Shown in pieces: positions 8,736 to 19,069 of a DNA stretch of 39,737 bases (within the stretch, counting starts at the first letter, position 1; every line of letters starts with the position of its first letter). The translations under genes and the position numbers were made by a program. This stretch comes from Cochliopodium minus. Lineage: Eukaryota > Discosea > Himatismenida > Cochliopodiidae. The stretch is from positions 62,687 through 102,423 of the forward strand of contig JAMYWO010000148.1 in the NCBI GenBank assembly GCA_024220525.1. The letters run 5' to 3'. Under the pieces are notes generated by a model, which searched no databases, was not told the DNA's origin, and saw only the letters and a list, made by a program, of their open reading frames with translations.

Positions 8736-11700
8736 TTAATTATTCAAATCAAAATTGATTGGTTTTTTCGAAGGTTTAAAACTTAGAACAGGAGTAAAAT
8801 TAGGTCTTATTTTTTTAATTAATCTACCTAGTGCAAAGATATTGTTAAGAACACAAGACAATAGTTTTCCATCTGCAAGATCACCAAAACTAAATGTCTC
8901 ATGAGGTGCCATTCCAATTTCAATACAAGCATTACAATAAGCAGAAATATTATCTTTTGCTCCAAGAGTTTGGGCTTTTTTTAAAAAAAAATAATGAAAC
9001 GAATAATTTAAAAAATAATTAGAATTAAATTCTCAAATTACCCAAAGGGTGAAGATCGCTATTGTACTTTGTAATTTTTCCAGGAAATAGTTTATTAATC
9101 AATTCACAAAGAATGATCCCACTTTTCAAACAAAACCACAACCTATGCTCGTGTAGAGGGAGTTCTTTCTCTAAAATAATTTCTATCCACTCTAAGGCAG
9201 ATTGTTCCATTTCTGGATCATATTTCGACTTTAGTCTTTCATCTATTTCTTTATCCATTCCTCTTAAAGAACGTTTTAATAAATCTCTTTTTTGTTCCTT
9301 TCCTTTATTCAATTCCTTTTCTTTTTCCTCTTCTTCCATATTTTTTTTGATTCTCTCTATTTCTTCCTTTCTTTGTTGTTCCAATTTTTGTTGCATCATT
9401 TCTAAACATAAAAAAAAAAAAAACTTTGAAGGGAGGGATGATTTAAAAAAAAAAAGAAAAAAATACCTCTTTTGATTCTTTCATTCTCTTTCCACTTTCC
9501 TTCTATTTGATATTTTTTACTTTGGATAACAACATTTTTTTTTCGTTCTTCTTCCATTTGTATTTCTTTTTCTTTTAAAATTTTTTCTCTTTCCAAAATT
9601 ACATTTTCTTTATTTTTTAATTCTTCTAAAAATAGTCTTTCTTTTTCTTTTAATTCTTCAATCAATTTTTTCTCTTTTTCTTTTAATTCCTCTATTTTTT
9701 GTTGAAAAACAAAGTTTATCTCTTTCTCTTTCTCTTCATTTATTCCTTTTTCTTCTATACTTTCTTTTTCTTCTATACTTTCTTTTTCTTCTATACTTTC
9801 TTTTTCTTCTATACTTTCTTTTTTTTCTTTTTCTTCTTTTTCTTTTCTTTTTTTAATCTCTTCTTCTCTTTCCATTTCCTTTTTTCTTCTTTTCATTTCC
9901 TTTTCTTTCTCTTTTTCAAAAACTTCAATTTCTCTTTGTTTTTTTTGTTCTTCTATTTCTCTTTTTTGATTTTCAATATCTTCTTTTTGTTGTTTTAATT
10001 CCTTTGTTTTTTTGGTTTTTTCAAAAAATAAATAAATACAATGTAAATTCAAATAAATAAATTCAATAATATTTAAACAAATAAATAAATAAATACAATA
10101 TAAATTCAAATAAATAAATTCAATATTATTTTTAAAAAAATATATGACTATATTAATATTAAAAAAAATTAATGAAATAGAGAAATATAAAAATAGGAAT
10201 ATGAAATAAGTAGAAATTATTTTTTTTACAAACTGAAAATGAAGTTTTTCTTTTTGCAAATTTTCTTTTTGAAAATGAAGATCATCAAGTAAAAGATCCA
10301 TTTGATTATTTTTCATTTCAAATTCTTTCCTTTTCAAATCTAATTCTTTTTTTTGAATTTCCATAACAAAATTTCTCATAATCTTTTCTGTATTTTCTTT
10401 CAGTTTCAGCACTTCTTCCTGTATTTGTTAAAAATACAAATAAATTTCAAAAAAAATGAAAAAAATACAAAAAAAAAAAAGAACCTGTTTCTCTTGTTCT
10501 AATTTTTCATTGTTGAATTGTTTTTGAGTTTCTTCTTCTTCAATTTCTACTTTTTTCTTTAAAAAAAGAAAATTAGATAAAAACAAATATTTAAAATAAT
10601 AAAAATAAAATTAAAGTAAAAAAATAAAAATGAAAAAATAAAAAATGAAAAAAATAAAAATAAAAATAAAAATAAAAATAAAAATAATATTTAATATTTT
10701 AAAAAAAAATAGTAAAAAAAAAAAGATTACATTTTCTTGATGTTCTTTTTCTTCTTCTATTTTTTGTTTTTGCAAAGATAGTTTTTGCTGTTCCATTTCT
10801 ATTTGCTTTTTCTAAACAAAAAATATAATTGAAGAAAAAATAAAAAAAGAAAAACTCAAAATTTTTAAATAAAAAAAAAGTTTTACATTTTCCAAATATT
10901 TTTTTTCTTTTTCTAATTGTTCTTGTTTCCTTATTTTCTCGTCCTATTTTTTGGGAAATACAAAAATAAAATTTGAATAAACAAAATTTTTTTAATTCCA
11001 AAAAAATATTGTTGTTTTTAGATAATAATTCTTATTTTAATTCATAAAGTTTAAAAAATATTATAGTTTTTTGAAAAGATGATAATTCTTATTTAATTAA
11101 ATTTATTTAAAAATATTGTTTTTAGATAAAAATTCTTAAATTAATTAAATTTTTTTAAATTTTATTAAAAAAAAAAATTTTTTACCTGTTCTTGAAGGAG
11201 GAGTTGTTGTTGAAAAGAAGATTGTTGTTGTTGAAGAGAAGATTGTTGTTGTTGAAGAGAAAGTTGTTGTTGTTGAAAAACAAGTTGTTGTTGAGAAAAA
11301 TGATTGTATTTTAAAAGATACTGAGAATTTAAAAGAGAAAATTCTTTTTTTTCTTTTTCAAAATGTAAAAGGAGAGATTGAAAAGTTAAATTTTCTTTTT
11401 CCAAATTTTGTTTTTCTTTTTCAAATTGTTTTTTTTGAACGAGGAAATCTTCTTTTTCTTTTTCAAATAGTATTTTTTCATTGAAAAAAGTAGAAGAAAG
11501 GGAATGAAAGTTTTCTTTTTCTTTTTCAAAATAAAGTTGAAGAGAAGAGAAGAGGAGGTTTTCTTTTTCAAATTGTTCTTTTTTCTTTTCAAAAATTTCT
11601 TTTAAATTGAAAAATTCTTCTTTTTCAATTTCCAATTGTTCTCTTTGTAAAACTTGATCCATGTAAAATTCTTTTTGAAGTGTTTCAAACTTGTTTTTTT

Positions 11701-14700
11701 CTTCATGAAAATGTTTTTCCATTTTTTCAAAGTTTTCTTCTTTTTCACTCAACTGTTCTTCCAACACAATCAATTCTTCCACTATTTTCTTTTCTATTGC
11801 TTTTTTTTTTATTGAACTCATTTTCTTTTCAAATATTTCTTCCTCCTTTCTTTTTTCCATCCTCAAATTCTCTTCTTTTCTCTTTATTTCTTCATTACTT
11901 ACCTCTTCATTACTCATTTCTTCTTTTCTCTTTATTTCTTCATTACTTACCTCTTCATTACTCATTTCTTCTTTTCTCTTTATTTCTTCATTATTCATTT
12001 CTTCATTATTCATTTCTTCATTACTCCTTATCTCTTCATTACTCTTTATTTCTTCATTACTCTTTATATCTTCATTACTCATACTCTCTTTCCCTTCTTC
12101 TACCTTTTCCTCCTTAATATTTTCTCCATCTTCTAAATTTCAAATAAAATTAAATAAAAATAAAATAAAATAAAATAAAAAGTAGAATTTAAAAGAAATA
12201 AGATTTTATAAAAAAAGAATACGAGAAGAAGAAGAAGGAGGAGGATTATCTTTTTTTTTCAAAACTATTTTTAATTTAGGAGTTACTCTTAAACCCTCCC
12301 TTTTCTCTTCTTCTTCATTCTTTCCATCTTCTCTTTTGACATTGTCGTTCATAATAGTATGATTATTGGGGCCAGTATCATTATTAGAAAGATTATAAAG
12401 ACTGTCATAAATAGATTGATCTTTTTTATGAAAAAGTTTGAGACGTTCTTCATTTGTCAATTTCTTTTTAGAAGATAAAGAGGTAGATAAAGAGGTAGAT
12501 AAAGAGGTGGAAGTAGTGGAAGTAGTGGAAGGGAAGGAAGGGGAGGAGGGAGAAGGAGAATTAGATTTGAGAAGAAAAGAGGATAAAAGTTGTTCTTTTT
12601 GAAGAGAAAGATGATGTTTTAGTTTATCTTGATAAAGAAGATGAATGGTTTCTTTTTCTTTTTCTAAATGTTTTATTTCCATTTCTTTATTCTTCAACTC
12701 TTCTTCTTTTTTCTTTAATTCCTCTTCTTTTTTCTTCAACTCTTCATCTCTCTTCTTTATTTCTTCATTTAAAGAGAGGTGATTGTGAAGATTAGAGTTG
12801 TGATGATTAGAGTTGTGAAGATTAGAGTTGTGATGAAGGAGTTTGAGGGAGTTTTCATTTTCAATGTTTTTAATGTGAAAACGGGAAAAGACAGAAAAAT
12901 TATTTTCATTATCTTCATAATCTTCATAATCTTCATTATTTTCATTATTTTCATTATTTTCATTATTTTCATTATTTTCAACATTTTCTTCTCCAAAATA
13001 ATCAATCTCTTCTTCCTCTTCTTCTTCGCTATCTTTATCACTTTTAATCCCTTCTAAATTGAATTTAACTCTTTTTTTATTACTGCCTCCTTTTTGTTTT
13101 TCCTTCTCTCTTTCATTCAATTCTTCATCTTTTTTATTTTCTTTTTTCAAATTACTTTTTAAAATTGAAGATGGAGAATGAGTGATAAGGGAAGTGTCAT
13201 TATTACCATTATTTGTATCATTATTTGTGTCATTATTACCATTATTTGTATAATTATTACCATTATTTGTATAATTATTACCATTATTTGTATCATTATT
13301 ACCATTGTTATTTGTTTCATTATTTGTGTCATTATTATTACCATGATTGTTACTATTAGTATTAAGAGAGGAAGAAGAAAGAAGGGGGAGGAGGGGAGGG
13401 AGGAGGGAGGGGGAAGAAAGATCATGGAGTAAAAGAAGATGACAAGGAGCACATGAACATGTAAATGCCGAAAACTTTCCCTCCCCTCTTTCTATTTCAT
13501 GTTCTCCATGGCATTTTTCTTTTTTAAAATTTAAAAAGGAAAAAAAAGAAACAAAATATTGAATAATTCAAAAAAAGAATCAAAATATTAAATAATTATT
13601 AGTTATTTATTAAATAATAATTTTAAATTAAACTATTATTTTTCAAATTATTTTTTAAAAAATTTTTTACTTGAACAATGAAAGCAAACCCCTTTTTTTA
13701 AAATTAAAAGTAAATTTTTTTAAAAAAATTTTTGAAAAAAAACCTTTTTCATCTAATAAACCACAAGTCTTACAATTATACCAAACTTGTTGAACTAATT
13801 ATTTTTTAAAAAAATTATGAAGAAATAAATGAAAAAAATAATGAAGAAAAATAATGAAGAATAAAAATTCTAAAAAAATTAAAAAATAATGAAGAAAAAT
13901 AAAAATTATTAAGAAAAATTAAAAAAAATAAAAAAAGAGAAATAAAAAAAGGGGAAACCAAATTTCTGATCAAGAGGAAGAGTAGAAGAGTAAAAAGAGG
14001 AACAAAGGAGAGATTTTTCAAAAAGGGAGAGATGGGAGAGATGGTTTTTATTATTTTTTGTTTTTACGATTTCATATTTTTCAAATTCAAATTCTTTTCT
14101 TTCCAAAATCTCCCTTTTTTCCATTTTCATAATTATATCATACACTGACCATCCCGCATCATTTTCTAAAAAAATTTAAAATTAAATTTATATTTTAAAA
14201 GTTTGTTTTCATGAAATAAATAAAAAATATAATTCGTATTATAAGTTTTTTTTTAAAAATTAATTAAAAAATAATTTGAAAGATATTATTTTTTTTAAAA
14301 AAGATTTTTAATTTTACCTTGTTTGGGATTTAAACCAAGAGATAAAAAATAAGAAAGAATGTCATAATCCAAACGAGGGAAAAGGAGATGAAGAATTGTA
14401 TCTCCATTTAAATATGAAACAAAATTTATATCCCCTTTGTTTTCTATCATCTTTTTAACAATCACATTAAATAATTAAAAAAAATAATAAAAATAAGAAA
14501 AATATTAAAAATAATGAAAATAAGAATAATTATCAAAATAAGAAATCCAAATAATAATTAAAAAATGAGAAAAAATGATTAAAAAATGAAAATAAAAATT
14601 ACAAGTTTAATTTCATCAAAAGGAAGACCTTTGGTACAAGCCAACTGAAGAGGAGAAAGATGGTAAGAGTTTGGAATGTTTACGTCAGCTCCCCCTTCTA

Positions 14701-15561
14701 TCAATATCTTTCTTTTTCTTCTTCCTCTCTCATATTTCTCCCTATTCTTCTTCATATCCATTTCATTATTATTATTATTAATCTTATTATTATTACTGTT
14801 ATTATTATTATCGTTATTATTACCATTATTAATGTTATTATTATTATCGTTATTATTATTACTGTTATTATTATTATTATTATCGTTATTATTATTACTG
14901 TTATTATTATTATCGTTATTATTACCATTATTAATGTTATTTTTATTATCATTGTCACCATTATTGTCACCATTATTACCGTTATTTTCGAAAAGAGGAA
15001 GTAAAGTGTGAAGGGAGGAGGAGGAAGAGAATATTTGAAGGGAGAGAAAAAGAGGGGTATGAGAATGGAGGTTTTGTAAATTTAAAAGAGATTTGTTTTT
15101 AATTAAAAAAAGAACAACTTCCTCTCCTATCTCTTCTTTTTCTAAACACATATGTAATGCACTCATCCCTTCTTCGTTTCTCTCGTTTACTTCTGCTCCT
15201 TTTTCTATCAACATCTTTCCAAAAATAAATAAAATAAAATATTAATATTTTATTAATAAATAAATAAAAATAAATTAAAAATAAATTAAAAATAAATTAA
15301 AAATAAATTAAAAGTAAAATAAAATAATTAAATTAAGAAACAAAAAAATTTTAAAATAAAATATTAAATAAATATTAGTATATAAAAAAAATATTGAAAA
15401 TACTTGTAAAAGAGAAAGAGAAGGGGGAGAATGAATAGACAAAAGAAGAGGAGTATCTCCATCATCATTTTTCAAATTAATGTTAGCTTTACTATCTAGG
15501 AGTACTTTTATCTTTTCTTCTTCTCTGTTTTTAAAACATCCTATGTGTAATGCAGAATACC
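8736..15561 (-). CDS. Ankyrin-UBR box-coiled coil-calponin homology protein, 5' partial
   Basis: About 15 exons join in phase into roughly 1,650 codons. Order on the minus strand: ankyrin repeats (15404-15561, then 14.6-15.2 kb with a long Asn/Asp run inserted in a loop, then 14.32-14.45 kb); a helical linker (13.9-14.17 kb); a UBR-type zinc finger built from three exons (CKTCGLLDEKGVCFHC then KKCHGEHE then FTCSCAP, about 13.46-13.80 kb); Ser/Pro- and Asn/Gly/Thr-rich low complexity; an acidic Lys/Glu-rich region with MSNEEVSNEEIKRKEE repeats and FEKEK-type coiled coil (12.2 kb down to 9.1 kb); and a calponin-type CH domain (ALEWIEIILEKELPLHEH through NIFALGRLI) in the last two exons (9042-9404 and 8736-8974). 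UBR boxes bind N-degrons and CH domains often bind actin; here both would be tied to ankyrin scaffolding by a long rod. No RING or HECT is visible. The first exon begins in phase 1 with no Met and abuts an (AAAAAT)n tract, so the 5' end is missing. The join at 12.13-12.21 kb (SSC|GTATTC to TTTAG|AA) skips an alternative stop at 12206; if not spliced there, this would be two genes. Confidence 0.75.
14750..14990. repeat. (AAT/AAC/GAT)n coding trinucleotide repeat
   Basis: Plus-strand ATT/GTT/ATC triplets encode, on the minus strand, about 75 residues of almost pure Asn with scattered Asp, Gly and Ser. They sit between two ankyrin repeats of the ankyrin-UBR-CH gene and keep its frame. Such runs are usually disordered inserts. 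Confidence 0.85.
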
Positions 15562-15565
15562 CTTT

Positions 15566-15798
15566 CCATTTTTTAAAATAAAATAAAAAAATATTAAATA
15601 AAAAATAAAAAATAAAAAATAAAAAAATAAAAAAATAAAAAATAAAAAATAAAATAAAAAATAAAAAATAAAAAATAAAAAATAAAAAATAAAAAATTAA
15701 AAAATAATACAATAAAAATAAAAAAAATAAATAATAAATATAAAAAATAAACAAAATAAAAAATTAAAAATAACAAAATAAACAAAATCAAAATTTTA
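15566..15798. repeat. (AAAAAT)n tract between two 5'-truncated genes
   Basis: Mostly AAAAAT/AAAAT units followed by A-rich sequence. To its left the ankyrin-UBR-CH gene starts at a splice acceptor; to its right the MFS transporter also starts at a splice acceptor (TTTTAG|CTGG). No coding exon for either gene fits inside the tract. Confidence 0.85.
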
Positions 15799-15799
15799 G

Positions 15800-16487
15800 C
15801 TGGAGGATTTGGAGCGATTTTAATAGGTGTTTTGAATGACAGAACAAAAACTTTGGTTGGAAAAGATGTCATATTTTTCTGTTTTTTGCTTGTTTCAACA
15901 ATTGCAATAGTTATTTTGTACATACTCGAAATTACTAACAAATTTTCTGTCGCTTCTACTTTGATATTATTCGTTTTCATTGGATTTTCACTTTTGGGAG
16001 CTTATTCAATGCCGTAAATTTAATTTTATTTTTTATTTAATTTTTTTTTTAATTTATTTTTTATTTATTTTATTTTTTGATTTTTTATACTTTTGTTTAT
16101 TTTTTAAGAGCGGGAGTTATGAGTATGAGATTTGGAAAAGATGTTACAGGAGCTTCCTCTTCTTTGATGGATGCAGGAGCTTGTGTTACAATGGCATTAA
16201 GGTTTTGATTTTAATTATTTTCATTTGATTTTTATTTATTTTTAATTTATTTGATTTTTATTTATTTTTTTAATGTTTTATTTTAATATTTTAATTTTTT
16301 AATTTAAATTTTTTATTTTTTAATTTTTACAAAAAGTGGGTTAATGTCACATATCGCAGGCAAAGAAAAAAGATGGGACAGAGTTTGGCTGATTTGTTCA
16401 ATATTCTCTGTTGTGACTGTTGTTCTTACTATTTTATTTATTTTGTCCGACAAGAGGAAAGAGAAAGCAGAAAACAAACTGGAATAA
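15800..16487 (+). CDS. Major facilitator superfamily transporter, C-terminal half
   Basis: Three exons join in phase: 15800-16013, 16109-16201 and 16337-16487, ending in TAA. The product begins at GGFGAILIGVLNDR, an MFS loop 8-like glycine/Asp-Arg element. Membrane helices follow (VIFFCFLLVSTIAIVILYIL; STLILFVFIGFSLLGAY; the small-residue-rich GASSSLMDAGACVTMAL; VWLICSIFSVVTVVLTILFI), then a charged cytosolic tail (DKRKEKAENKLE). The pattern is closest to sugar-phosphate/phosphate antiporters of the SLC37/GlpT group, judged from the GASSS..DAGA helix; the substrate is not known. The first six helices of a normal 12-helix protein are absent, and the first exon begins with two bases of a split codon behind an acceptor. 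It is therefore a 5'-truncated copy, an assembly break, or the product of a rearrangement at the simple repeat. Confidence 0.7.
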
Positions 16488-16583
16488 AAAAAAAATTATT
16501 TATTAAATTTTAGAAATCAAAATAAAAACTTTTCGAAAAAAAAAAATTAAAATTTTCATAATTATTTTGATTTTATTTTTTAT

Positions 16584-17684
16584 TTAAATAAATTTTAACT
16601 TATTATTTGTAAGAGTAGAAGATTGATGTTTTATTTTCAATTTTCTTTCTTCGTCTAAAATATCAATTGACAAAATCGTCTCGTCATAACTTCCCTTCAA
16701 ACAAATGGCGGGATAGTAAATGTTTTTTGGGACTTGGGAGTATGGAATCCCCACCAACTCTTCGTTTAAAAAGTAAATTAACGAGTGAGGTTCCTTAAAA
16801 TTTGCGATAAATCCTAATTTGTCTCCCTCTGTGTACTCTTCATGGAAAAATGCTCTTTATTAAATTTTTGATTAATTTTTAAAAATAATTTTTTAAATTT
16901 TTAAAATAATTTTTTTTTTTACAGTTCATTCCTTCTTCCAAGATCTTTTTAATTTTAAACTTTTTTCTAAACAAATATTTAAAAATATTTTACTTCCTTT
17001 GTTAAAATAAGCTCCCTTATTTTTTGTTTATTTTTTAATTATTTTTATCTAAAAAAATCAGAAATTTACAGATTCGTGATCTCCTAAAAATTTGATGGAG
17101 CCATTCTCTTTTAAAGTGCAAATACCAATACCCAAATCATTTCTACTATCTAACTTTTCTATTTTAAATTGTATGTAAGTACTATGATTCCATTCAAATG
17201 GTTTGTTGATGAAAAAGCAAGTATAGTTCTCGTATTTTTTTCTTAGTATTAGCGTTTTCCCCTTTATTTCATTTGTTCCATCAATATTTGAATCAATAAA
17301 ATTAGTGTCACTCAAAACTAGTGTTTTTAGCCAATTTTTGAATTTTCCTTGAAATTATTTATTGATTTTATTAATTATTTATTAATTTTATATTTTATAT
17401 TTTATTAATTTTTATTTTATGATTTTAATTTTTACCATTTTGTTTGTTCGATTGATAAGGATAATATTTCCTTAACAATATCTTCCATATAATTTCCTAT
17501 TTCGATCCCAATTAATTAATTATGTCATTAAATATGAGTAATCCAAGAAGAGGAGAATAAAAAATTTTTTTACTTGGTTGAATATTGAATGGAATTGTTT
17601 GTTGGTGCAACATAATCTTGCATTTGATTCTAAATTGAGATATTGGGAAATTTTGAGATATATTTCAAAAGGAAATTCATTCAT
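16584..17684 (-). CDS. F-box/SPRY protein
   Basis: Five exons join in phase (17574-17684, 17436-17496, 17070-17347, 16923-16959, 16584-16852) to give 251 residues. ATG at 17684 is preceded by an in-frame TAG. Residues 2-37 form an F-box (EFPFEIYLKISQYLNLESNA), which docks on Skp1 in SCF ubiquitin ligases. After a short linker (EIIWKILLRKYY) comes a SPRY/B30.2 domain: YIQFKIEKL, DLGIGICTL, then GDKLGFIANF, IYFLNEELVGIPYS and YPAICLKG. SPRY would pick the substrate, as in FBXO45-type ligases. A tempting extra exon near 16993-17014 does not fit the frame, whereas the intron from 17069 to 16960 does, so the gene looks intact. Divergent from the secreted-protein gene at 17988. Confidence 0.82.
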
Positions 17685-17987
17685 CGACTATAAATCAAAG
17701 CTATCTTTTTTTATATATAATTATTATAATTTTTTAAAAATGTTAACTCAATGAGAACTAAATGATCTTTTTTTTCAGAATTTTCAATCTCATTTATTAA
17801 AACTAAATTTCTTAGAATCACTTTTTGATAATTGTTTTAAAGTCAAAACGAAAGATAGCTTTAACATTACTTTTTTTGTTAATTTAAAAAGTGTAAGAAT
17901 ATGATTGTGGGTTAGTTGAATCTTGATTTTGAAAGGAATTTGTTTCTTTTCAATTATTAAATAAAAAAAAAAAATATAAAATTGAAA
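17685..17987. promoter_or_regulatory. Shared divergent promoter region
   Basis: 303 bp between the F-box/SPRY start codon (minus) and the secreted-protein start codon (plus). It contains a TATATATAATTATTATAA stretch near 17712-17730 but no motif I can name with confidence. An ATG-less minus-strand open frame overlapping its right end is not supported as a gene. Confidence 0.4.
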
Positions 17988-18513
17988 ATGGTTATAATGA
18001 GGAGAAATATCTGCATCATGATTTTCGTAATTTGCATATTTTGTATGATTCATTATGCATATGGAATGTACACTGAAAGAGGGTAAGGAATTCGAAATAT
18101 TTTTAATTATGTTTTTACTCGGATTGAACTCGAATACAGAGGGGATGGATACGACGATAATAATAATGGATTCAATAATAATGGATATAATCAACAAAGA
18201 AGAAAAAGAAGAAATACAGGATTATCAAGCAAACAGATTAGAAGAGTAAATGGAAATCCCCAAGTAAAAATTTCAAATCAAAAAACTAATTTAAGAGAGA
18301 TTTAATTTTAAATTTAATATATAGACAAAAAGAGAATGGAATAGGGCTATCAATGATCGTAATTTGGAGAGGGATTTGGAAAGACAAGCTTCCAGACAAT
18401 CACGCAATCAATTTTTGGGAAATTACCAAAATGGAAATAACAGAAGGAGAAATGATAATTATCAACCAACAGTTCAATTCAATGAAGATGATAATGAATA
18501 TTTTAATTATTAA
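17988..18513 (+). CDS. Small secreted Asn/Arg-rich protein
   Basis: Three exons join in phase (17988-18082, 18140-18263, 18325-18513; stop TAA) to 135 residues. Residues 1-26 are a clear signal peptide: basic start (MRRN), hydrophobic core (ICIMIFVICIFCMI) and a likely cleavage after AYG. The secreted part is rich in Asn, Gly, Tyr, Gln and Arg, with no cysteine, and has a strongly basic RRKRR at 52-56 that looks like a proprotein-convertase site, plus RRR further on. It ends in an acidic, Tyr/Asn-rich tail (EDDNEYFNY). It could be a peptide precursor, a surface-coat protein or an effector; no family is recognised. A second in-frame ATG at 17997 gives the same signal peptide minus three residues. 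Confidence 0.7.
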
Positions 18514-18610
18514 TTTTTTTTTTTGAAATAAAATTCTTTTTTTAATAAAAAATTATTACATTATTTTGAAATTGAAAAATTTAACCTGAAAAAAACCTGA
18601 AAAAAAAACA

Positions 18611-18624
18611 TTCAACCGGTTGAA
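18611..18624. promoter_or_regulatory. 14-bp perfect palindrome
   Basis: TTCAACCGGTTGAA lies 40 bp beyond the 3' end of the 5S rRNA gene. Its right part plus the next bases (AACCGGTTGAAAAA) recurs at 3448-3461. A GC-containing 14-mer twice in so AT-rich a window suggests a bound site or repeat remnant; function unknown. Confidence 0.35.
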
Positions 18625-18654
18625 AAATTAAATATTCCAATGAAAATAGGTTTT

Positions 18655-18662
18655 AAAAAAAA
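18655..18662 (-). terminator. Pol III oligo-T terminator of 5S rRNA
   Basis: Eight T residues on the minus strand follow the 3' end of the 5S gene after CC, as expected for RNA polymerase III termination. Confidence 0.7.
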
Positions 18663-18663
18663 G

Positions 18664-18781
18664 GTTAGAACACTGTGGCTTCGTGTGTATTCTCCCATCA
18701 CACTACTAACGCAGCTCAATGATGTTTTGACTTCGCAGATCGAGAAGGGATGTAGTAAATTCATCAAGATATGGTCCTAAC
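18664..18781 (-). rRNA. 5S ribosomal RNA
   Basis: The minus strand reads as a 118-nt 5S rRNA. The first 8 nt (GTTAGGAC) and last 8 nt (GTTCTAAC) pair into helix I with one G-U. The internal control region is present: GATCTGCGAAGTCAAAACAT matches the usual box A stretch, and GTTAGTAGTGTGATGGGAGA matches the intermediate element plus box C. The CACACGAAG..CAGTGTTC end resembles helices IV-V. It stands alone between protein genes rather than in a tandem array. The sequence just upstream (18799-18877) is conserved beside the truncated copy at 20945. Confidence 0.9.
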
Positions 18782-18798
18782 GAAAAGTTTTTCTGGAT

Positions 18799-18877
18799 AA
18801 AGAATACTTAAATTTGTTGGAAAATTTCTTTGATTTAAAGTAGACAAGTCAAAATTATTACAAATTTTTTGGTAAAT
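18799..18877 (-). promoter_or_regulatory. Conserved 5' flank of the 5S rRNA gene
   Basis: About 80 bp upstream of the 5S transcript match 21036-21120 beside the 5S fragment, including TTTCTTTGAT..AAAG, ACAAATTTTTTGGTAAAT and an ATTTGTTG element. Conservation outside the transcript could mean an upstream Pol III element or simply one duplicated unit. Confidence 0.5.
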
Positions 18878-19069
18878 CTCATTTTGTATTAATAAATATT
18901 AATTCTTCATAAAATAACCAATTTGTAGGATGATCTTCCTTGTATCATTCCTCCACTAGACAAATTTTTGATGATTGAGAAAGTTTTAATGTAATTTGAT
19001 GGAAAAAATTAATTTAAGTCTTCTAGTTTGAGTATCTCAGGAAAATAGTCGTTTGATTTGTTCAAATAT

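Noticed and set aside
9062-9998. Long plus-strand frames rich in Phe/Ser/Leu opposite the coiled-coil exons
   Set aside because: They are complements of Lys/Glu-rich codons on the minus strand; the minus frames splice in phase into a CH domain, so the plus frames are shadows.
16993-17014. Extra SPRY exon reading GAYFNKG
   Set aside because: It fits no reading phase with the next exon and needs a 27-nt intron; splicing 17070 directly to 16959 keeps the frame.
17790-18197. Minus-strand ORF opposite the secreted protein
   Set aside because: It has no family signal, while the plus strand has a signal peptide and three in-phase exons.
18664-18781. Plus-strand repeat thought to be a SINE or snoRNA
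   Set aside because: Its reverse complement has 5S helix I, box A and box C sequence, so it is 5S rRNA.
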